A stretch of 64,000 bases of DNA, from the NCBI GenBank assembly GCA_026413225.1, contig CM048552.1:206969553-207033552 (forward strand). Direction: 5' to 3'. Each line of letters begins with the position of its first letter. The stretch's first letter is position 1. This document shows positions 56,235-64,000 of the stretch, in pieces. The position numbers were made by a program, and so were the translations under genes. The notes below the pieces were generated by a model. That model saw only the letters and a list, made by a program, of their open reading frames with translations, had not been told where the DNA came from and made no database searches. The DNA comes from Otis tarda. Taxonomy: Eukaryota > Chordata > Aves > Otidiformes > Otididae.

Positions 56235-57767
56235 ATCCCATCTCCTTTATTACATTATTTTTAATCCTTCATTACATAACTACATTTGCCCTACTTTTTT
56301 GCCAGCTGCATGTCATCACCCCAAATTTCAGACTTTCTTGAAACAGCAACTGTCTGTTACAAAATCTCTTTCTGTTCCAAGATTCATTAAAATCAGTCCT
56401 GGCCTTGTTCATGTGAAGCAAATCCTACACCCCAAATTTTAGCGTCAGTTCCCTACAGCCTCTTGCAACCAAGTGTTGCATTCATGTGCCACACACCTTC
56501 CTGTTGCTCCATCCAGTCTTTTGACTTTTGTATAGACATTGTTTCTCTGATGCATCAAGCACTAGCTGGAGAATTTGGGGTTTACTGTAAGGAAATATAG
56601 CCAGGCTGTGATCCGAGAATTACTGAGAGGCATCTTGGAGATCTGTACCATTAAATCATAAATAATATTAATAAAAATCTGCTGCCAACCAACTATATAG
56701 TTATCATCAACTGCAAAAATAGAATTCCTCTGAAAAAAATGGGTATGTGACTGCGAAAGTGTAACTTCTTCCTTTAAGGAAACAAACCAACCCAATCCTC
56801 AGAACTTGCACTGAAAGCACTGTGTCCTGACAATGGGCCAGCAGCAGGTTTCCACAACTTGTCAAAATAGATACTTTGGGATATGCTGTGAACCGAATAG
56901 AAAAGTTCAGTTTAAAATGTTTATGGCTACACATTTTCTACGAACTTAAACCACACATGACACTACATGCTAATCACAGCTCTGTACTGGACTATGAACC
57001 TTGTGGTCCCATGCCTCAGAAAAGTGGATACCCCAGTGCAGGACACAGATGTGGGGGCAAGTTCCTAATGGGAATGGAGTCAGACTGCCAGTACAATCCA
57101 TGTTTTAGTATAAAAGCATCCTTTTTTGAGTGCCAGCCCACTAGATTAAAACCCATTTTTTTTCTTTTTATCAAGCTCTGAAATTTCAAAAGGCGGTGAG
57201 GCAGAAATGCCTTAAATACTCTGTAAAGTTTAAGATGCTGCAAGATAAATTAATTGCTAGTGCGTCCGAATTTTGAGCTAAATTGGAAATGACGGTTGCT
57301 ACGTGCTGAACGTGGCATTTCTTAATGAGACAAATGACTCAATTATCTCAGTATTAACTAAAGTGCTGTGAGGAGAAATTGTAGGAGGGAATTTGTAAGC
57401 TGGAAATCACTTCCCAAAATGTGAATGGGATTTCAGCCTTGCCCATTGTGGTACGCAGAGCAGAGTGTGTCGTGACAGCAATAAACGGCCCTTTGGTATG
57501 AAGTGCAGCAGCTGATGGGCAGGGTGCAGCGTGTATTTTGTTTCACTGACATTATAACCCGTATTTCTGCAGCTCAGGCATGTTCTTATTCTTCCTCTTT
57601 TTTTTCTTTATATAAAGTGCTTTTTTGCTCAGAATGGGTGTAAAGTGACAGAGCTTGTTTCAAAAAGGGTGATATGATACTTCTTATTTATATAGTTTGT
57701 GGCATTTGTAGCAGATTAGACCAAAGTACACGGTAATGAAATAATATTCCATGAGAGGCAAGTTTTG

Positions 57768-57860
57768 TAGGGAGAGGTAATATCTTTTATTAGATCAGCT
57801 GAAACAGCTGGAAAAAACAGGTTGTCTTTCAGGCATGCAGTGCCTTCAGCAGGTTTGACA
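57768..57860. repeat. Possible ancient amniote interspersed repeat
   Basis: GGTAATATCTTTTATTAGAT, then CAGCTGAAACAGCTGGAAAA and GCCTTCAGCAGGTTTGACAA recall an old repeat common in turtle, crocodile and bird genomes (ATCTTTTATTAGACCAACT type, ending in a CTTCAGG segment). The family name is not certain to me. Confidence 0.4.
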
Positions 57861-57960
57861 AAGAGGCAGCAAAGTCAAAGCAAAGAGCAGGGAATAAAAT
57901 AACATTCCCTGTTACTTTTTAAAGTGATTTTTTTCCTTGAGTAATTTTTTTTTCCTTTTT

Positions 57961-57980
57961 TAAACTTTTTAAAAAGTTTA
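57961..57980. repeat. 20-bp perfect palindrome
   Basis: TAAACTTTTTAAAAAGTTTA reads the same on both strands, with no spacer, in a T-rich surrounding. It may be chance in AT-rich DNA or a cruciform-prone site. Confidence 0.8.
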
Positions 57981-59719
57981 TTTACCTATTCCATGATAAA
58001 TACTACTTGTTTCTCAAATTCATATGGTCAAAGATACTGTCTGAAAGCCAAAAATATCACTTGTAAATGCTCTCCCCACTGCCTCTTAGGATTTGTATGT
58101 CTCCAGCTTTCTTTATCTTCTCTTGGCTGGGTTCCCAGTTTATGGTATATTTGTTGTAATGTGCCATGGTCTCACTCTCTCCTGGAGAGAGAAAGCCCTC
58201 ACGTCATGGCAGATACAGTCTGGCTGGCAGCTCTAGCTGGGAAAAGAGATGGGCACGTGCGAAAACTCTGCTGTGACTTGCATGAAATGCTGCATTTTCT
58301 TTACATATAGGTGCCCACAGACATCCCTAAGCTTTCAGCCTTTGGGTGTTTGTTTTGCATTTTAATATTTTTTTTTTCTCTTCAAATGTCGATATCCTAT
58401 CTGAACAACACTTTGATTGGAAATGTTTGACCATTTGTAGAGGGTAAAATCTGGACAATGCTTTACACAAAGCATCATTGTGTTTTTAGTAATTTACAGG
58501 GACCCTGTTCTGGTATGTAGAAGCTGATAAGCGGTGGATGACTGCTTAGCTTTGTGACTTACCTGGAACCAGAAAATTTGACGTTATGCTGTAGTAAATA
58601 CCGTGGTTATAAGTAAGAGAGAATGCTTCTAGGGAGAGAGCCTGGAAGGTCTGTGGATCCAAACAGGCACATTTGTGGATTTGTGTGTGTTGGACAAGCG
58701 GGGACTCAGTTGAGGGTGGCATTTACTGAGGACTGTTGTCATGTTTTTTAGTATTGAAGGGGGATCTCGGGAAGAGGAGGAGTTTCAGAGATTATTAGCT
58801 ATTTTGAGTTTTGCTGAAATGGCTGCTGCGATGATTTTGCTGTACTGTCAGTGATAACCAGAACACACCTACAGCCTCTGAGAAGCCTCCTCCCGTTATG
58901 TGAAACAAAAATAAATCAGTGGGCACTTTGTGCTCTTCATTACGATAAGCGGTTTTAAGGACTATCTCTTCCCATGAATTTAACATATTCCCCTATTCAT
59001 TAAGCACACTGTACGTGCCATTTCCTCAAGGAAAATGCCGCAGACACCCACGCACATTTTCAAAGACGAAGCTGTGATGCTTTGCTGTGCTTTGCCAAGT
59101 GGCTGGTGCCAGCCTGACGGCACAGGGCTTTCCCTCAAGGATTTCACTTACACTGTTAGCCGAGTGTCTCTTGAGCTTAGCCGTGACTAGTTTGAAAAAG
59201 GCGAAAGTTCTAATTAAAGGAAGACATTTTTATAATTGCTGTTATTTGATGTTTGTGGTTTTTTTAATGGGTTGAGGGGATTATGCTAATTGTGCCCCAC
59301 TATTAAGAAGCATGGCAAATGAAATCTTCTCAGTGCAGTTTCCAAATAAAGTAGCGTTTCATTAATCCAAAAATTTGTTTAGCAATAATATTTCTTCAAA
59401 AATCTCCCATACCTCTCAACACATATATACCAGCATGTGCCATTTCTGCATGAAGAGGTTTTTATAATTTCTGTGCCATTTTGTGAAGTTGAGTTTGTGA
59501 TGATACATCAAGGAATTGCTATATGCCAGATTGTGACTGGTAACTAAAAGAATCAAAAGGTAGATATCTAATGACAGCTTATACTTACAAGAATTGACAA
59601 AGTTGCTTGGTTTTTTTTTTTCAGAAAAGTACATGCCAAACTATTTCCTTACAATGATGTGACAAACTGTGTGATCTAAATCATGTTAAAGCACTGTTTC
59701 TTTGTTCTAGAAAATAGTT

Positions 59720-59759
59720 ATCAGTATTACTCAGTAGCTCATCAGTATTACTTAGTAGC
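59720..59759 (+). repeat. 21-bp tandem duplication
   Basis: ATCAGTATTACTCAGTAGCT C is followed by ATCAGTATTACTTAGTAGC, a second copy with one change. Confidence 0.8.
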
Positions 59760-60195
59760 ATTTTCTAGCTTTTCTCTCCCATTCAAGGCTAGGAATACTT
59801 TTTCTATTGACTTGAGCCATAATAGACTTTCTGTCATGTAAAAACATGTGTATTCAATATTTTATTCCAATCATAACATCATGATATTTGAAAGATGGAG
59901 ATGGCGGTCCAGTAGAAAATTCTGCAGGATATTTTAAGGAGAGTTTACACAAAAGCTAGTGCTATTTCAGCAAATACATGTATTTTTAAGAAATCATTAA
60001 TTAAGAGTAAATGAAAACTACCCGGACTAGGTTATATATAGTACTTTATAGTCAGGGAGTGGGCTGGCTTAAGTTCTCAAGAATGACTTGTCTAATTCAG
60101 ATGTAAGAAGAATTGCTCACAGCAGGGTGAAATTCAACCAAACTTTCGATACATTTCCTGATACACTTGTGTGCATTAAGTTTTATCACCTATCC

Positions 60196-60212
60196 AAAAA
60201 AAAAAAAAAAAA
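60196..60212 (+). repeat. A homopolymer, 17 bases
   Basis: An uninterrupted A-run in intron 12, likely variable in length. No element is seen directly before it. Confidence 0.85.
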
Positions 60213-60665
60213 GGAGAAAAGCAATATCTAATGGCTCATTTCATTTGCCAGTCATTCGAATGATTTCCTGCTAAGATTTTGATATTGCCCTTTGAGAGAT
60301 GTTATAAGAAATGGAGCCTTAGATGTGATTGGATCTTTGGAAAAAATGTGCATTTCTTCCCAGTGGATCATCCCCAGCTGACTAGCAAAATTTATATAGA
60401 AAATAGGATCCAGCTGTGCTCTGATCACTTTATCCTGTGTTATGCTTCAGTGCAGCTAGTGCTAGGAGTGCTTTTAGAGAAGAACTTGTCTGTGTTCTCT
60501 GAAAGAGATAGGCAGCTGAAAACACAGGAGAAATTATTTTTATATATAAATGGAGTCCCTTAATACCCCATTTATTCTTTGATTTCTTATTTGGAGCCTT
60601 CTTACTGTTACGTCTAGCATTTTAGTTTAACTAAGTGGTTGGCTGGACAGGCGTTTCCCCCACAG

Positions 60666-60785
60666 GGTGTCTATCAGCGCGGTTTTGCCCGAGCGCTCTC
60701 TCTAAGTGTTCAACCCATTTCAGCTTTCTGTCTGGCCCTCAGCACAGACACTGAGAACAACTTCAACAACAACAACGCCTTCAAT
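60666..60785 (+). other. Exon-like CpG-containing segment, origin unknown
   Basis: A 120-bp block lies between a good acceptor (TTTCCCCCACAG) and a fair donor (GTAGGT). One frame is open across all 40 codons and ends STDTENNFNNNNAF plus N. It has several CpGs (CAGCGCGG, CCCGAGCG) in otherwise CpG-poor AT-rich DNA. It is not a NOX4 exon that I know. Spliced after exon 12, which ends one base into a codon, it would meet a TGA near its middle. It may instead be an unrecognised repeat or conserved noncoding element. Confidence 0.35.
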
Positions 60786-61211
60786 GTAGGTATTCACACA
60801 ACTTAGCTGTGAGGAAGTAAAAGTTATGCTTAATGACCTTACTAACATCAGTTAAGCCCCAGTGATTAACAACATCATTCACAGCTGCAGTTAGAGGAAA
60901 GAAGGCTGGGCAGTCTCACCACTACCTTATGTGACAAGTCAGGGATTGAGGATGTGTTAGGAAGGAAATTCCCTTTCTCTTTTGCAAACTTTTTTTTTTT
61001 CTTTAGCATTTTCCCTTCCCTTCCATCATCTAACCTGCCCAGCACGTACAAAGCCTATGGCAGGGCAGTGTCCTGACTGCACGTTTATCAGCTGTGGGGA
61101 CAGTTGCCTCCTAACTCAAGCAGACCAGGGTTTACAGTTTTATCTAAAGGTGGCAATCAATGGACACAGCACAAAATATTGTTGTTAATATTTTTCCCAT
61201 AATCAGATCAG

Positions 61212-61320
61212 TGTTGTAGTTTATACCTGCTCGGGACCAAGGTACGTGGTCTCTCACTCACTCTGCCCACCCTCTGAGGGAAATAGGGGGAGAGATAGTA
61301 TAACAAAAAAGCAGGACTCT
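61212..61320 (-). mobile_element. Old LTR end, same family as the two solo LTRs
   Basis: TGTTGTAGTTTATACCTGCT, then GGTCTCTCACTCACTCTGCC and CACCCTCTGAGGGAAATAGG match the right-hand end of the LTR as seen on the + strand at 41783-41890, with more divergence. Only the terminal 110 bp or so remain. Confidence 0.75.
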
Positions 61321-63907
61321 GGAAGAGTGAGTGGGTAGGTCCTGACTATTCACTGTTTCTGCCAGTATCAGAACTTTTGGCCATCAAATACAGTCAGTAA
61401 GACACTATTTCAGAGCAAACATAAGATGGTGGATCTTCATATAGAAGGTGAGAGGCACCTGGAACTCCGTGTCAGAGGATATGAGATAGATTAAGAGATG
61501 TACATGGAGGACTGGGCAAATACTTTAGAGAGAAGTCAAGGCATTTCTTAATAGACAAACCACCTTAGGCTAAGGAGATCTGCCGAGACAGAAGTGGTTG
61601 GAGGCTGGGGAACTGACAGCAGGAGGGGCCTGCCCTGTGCTGATTCTTCCAGAGGTGTCTGCATGTGGAGGAATATATTAGGGTAGAGAGGCCCTTGGTG
61701 TGAATCAGTACAGCCTGATGAATTGGGCATTTGCTTAGCTTTTTAGAGGCATACCCTCTGGAGCTTTGCAGTACTGGATAGTATTGCAGTAATTACACAG
61801 TTGGAGAGTAGCTCCATTTCAGTGTTAAAAGCCCATGTAGGTTTTGAAAGGTTGGGCTTTCTCTAGTTTCTGTATCAGATTACAAGTTGCAAAGAGAGAA
61901 CCAGTTGAATATCCTTGCATATTTTTTTTTTTGGTGAATGTAAGGACGTTTTAGATCAAGTGTCACAATTTTACCGTAAAGCCAAAAAGGGATGTACTGG
62001 TGTCTCATCATTTCTTACAGCGTACTGCAAAAGAGGAAAGTGCACCACTACTGAAGAAAATGGTAGCTGAGCCTCCCTGCATTGGCTCATAAGGAGTTCA
62101 AACAGCAAAGCATGGCCCATGGCCAAAGGAAGCAATTGTAGAACTCAGTGCAAAAAAGTTCTGCGTAAATAACATTTACTTCAGAGCATGTATTTATAAA
62201 GATATTTTTTAAGTTAAAGCTACAGTTTTGTGTTGTTTCTAAACCCTGTTTTACTGTTACGCTTTTTAAGTGTCGAGTTGTGGAATGAACTCTACTGTCA
62301 TGACAGAAATAGTCTTCAAGCATAGTAAGTACCTCTGAGAAAAATTAGTTTCTTGATTAAGACATTGATTTTGAAATTCAGTGGTCTTGCTAATCCCCAG
62401 CTCTGCCAAGGAGTTGCTGTATAACCTGCAGAAGGATTTCTAACTCAGTATTGAACATCGAGGCTGCCTATCTTTGGTGTTCTGTGTGCTTCCCTTGCTG
62501 GCTGGCTTGGGAACCTGAGTCTGGCAATGTAGCCAGGGCAGTCTGGGACATTCACTGCTGTCTTGTCAAGTTAGACATACAACATGAAGTCTAAATACAG
62601 TCCTCAGCATTTCTCTTCCCTGTTTTGAAAGCAAGCAAGCGATGCTTTTTCCTCCCTGACATTGATCTCCAACCTTTTAAGGTTCCTTGGACAAGAACTG
62701 CCTTTTACTCTGTTTCTTCGTTGGCTGATATATGGGTATACACACATAAATCATGCAATATGTGTGATCGTAGTGTAAATGGAGGCAGTCTAGTTAGAAA
62801 TAAATCTGTCCAAGATAATTTTGACATAGTAGGTGGGACATTTTAAAGACGTAAGAAAGCACCTAGAGTTCCATCAGCGAAAGGATGTGCTGCTGATGCC
62901 AGAATCAGGGAGGGAGAACGATTTCCAGCTGGTGAGCACACAGGTAGAGAAAGAGGAGGAGCTGACTACTTTTTTTGGAAGCAAATGCAGGTTAGGAGGG
63001 AAAGCAGGGTGTACACAGATTTTCTTCAAAGATAGGAGGACTGTTCTGCTGGTCCAGAGTGACTGGAAGGTTCACTGCTGGCTTGTCTAATGGTTAGTTG
63101 ATTTCCTTATGTTTTCCCCTCTGCTTAAATAAACTAAAATCCTGCAAAAGAAAATGTTGAACTGAAGGATGATCTCTGTTTATTCACCTGACTTAGAAAA
63201 TGAAGAGACCAGTTGCCTTTCTGTAAAAGCCTCTCTATTTCCCTTAAATAAACATAAACAGCAAAGTTTTTTATGTGATTTTCAACTTTCTGCATTTTTA
63301 CTTGCTTTTAATTTTTTTTTAGTAGCTCTGTAAATGATAGGCTCTAAGTATTCTTTCAAGTAACTGATGAGGAGGGAGGGAAATGGTGGTGAAAAAAACA
63401 GGAGAATTAAACTCCCTGAGACTTAATGGACTGAGAATCATGGAAGTTCAGGCTGGTCAAAAAGCCTACCTCTTTGTATCAGCAAAGCATGCATGTTTCA
63501 GGGGAATTCCAAGGCTTATGATGTAATTATTTTGGAACCTTTAGCTCACCAGCATTACCTCATCACTGTTTTCCTTCCTCCCCTTTTTGATCTGAGGGAC
63601 AATATTTGTAGCACTGACTCCTTCAGAGGAGAGATGTGACACTTCCTTAACTTCAGAAACTTTGGCCATTGATAAGACACAAGTCAAACTAAAATACTGG
63701 ATATTTCAACTTTATGCCATCTCGTTGCTCGTCATAGTTTTATAGCCCTGAACTGGCAAAGACTTCTTCCTAAATGCCTTTTCTTTTTGCAAGGCACTGA
63801 GGAACTGCTTATGACAGCATTTCCAAATTTACAGAGCTTGAAAACAAGTCAGATTAGTGAGTCTCAAATCTTTTTAAATGTCGTTGGCAGTTTTAAGAAA
63901 GCTGACT

Positions 63908-63920
63908 TTTTTTTTTTTTT
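63908..63920 (+). repeat. T homopolymer tract
   Basis: A run of about 13 T followed by AAAATTATTG, low-complexity sequence near the window end. Confidence 0.8.
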
Positions 63921-64000
63921 AAAATTATTGCAAGGTGCTGAGGAGCTTCAGGGATGTGATAACTTCGAAAAACAAGGCCAATAGTCCCTGTGCTTTAGTG

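Larger units (their letters stand above)
48762..64000. other. NOX4 intron 12 (runs off the window)
   Basis: No further NOX4 exon was found. The sequence is AT-rich and mostly featureless. Items seen are a CR1 piece (55862-56234), an old repeat (57768-57860), a 20-bp palindrome (57961-57980), a local 21-bp duplication (59720-59759), a 17-base A-run (60196-60212), a CpG-containing exon-like segment (60666-60785) and an old LTR end (61212-61320). The stretches 48762-55861 and 61321-64000 hold nothing I recognise. Confidence 0.65.

Overview
This window is a piece of a bird nuclear genome, read along one large protein-coding gene. The avian origin rests on many 3'-anchored CR1 LINE copies ending in the bird-type octamer tail (ATTCTATG repeats), on solo long terminal repeats (LTRs) of an endogenous retrovirus, and on vertebrate GT-AG exon structure. 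I cannot name the species.

The only host gene I can support is NOX4 (NADPH oxidase 4), on the + strand and partial. Ten consecutive exons can be placed at 8306-8416, 9425-9509, 10167-10264, 12324-12351, 14681-14753, 19851-19931, 26729-26957, 28982-29146, 29296-29358 and 48701-48761. I number them 3-12 by comparison with remembered human NOX4. They join into 994 nt with compatible phases at every junction and no internal stop. They cover about residues 52-378 of a family length near 578: transmembrane helices 2-6, all four expected haem-ligand histidines, the long extracytosolic E-loop, and the start of the FAD-binding domain with its HPFTLT motif. The first two exons lie upstream of the window. 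The exons for the rest of the dehydrogenase domain (NADPH binding) were not found and should lie beyond base 64000.

By region: 1-8305 is intron 2 sequence with two CR1 pieces and a complete solo LTR (4279-5437). 8306-14753 holds exons 3-7 in modest introns. 14754-26728 is two larger introns around exon 8, with a + strand CR1 piece (15279-15771) and a 2.4 kb CR1 on the minus strand that keeps a 785-codon reverse transcriptase frame (21622-23979). 26729-29358 holds exons 9-11. 29359-48700 is the 19.3 kb intron 11, with a second solo LTR of the same family in opposite orientation (41783-42928, perfect CAGTG target duplication) and a cluster of CR1 pieces before exon 12. 48762-64000 is intron 12 sequence with one CR1 piece, an old LTR end, an old repeat and an unexplained CpG-containing exon-like segment (60666-60785).

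I found no CRISPR, operon, tRNA or rRNA and no clearly new biological system. The most interesting points are the inverted repeat pairs flanking NOX4 exons (LTRs around exons 3-11, CR1s around exon 8), the open CR1 frame, the reading frame shared by the two LTR copies, the exon-like segment in intron 12, and a weak donor site at exon 9 beside a stronger-looking frameshifting one.
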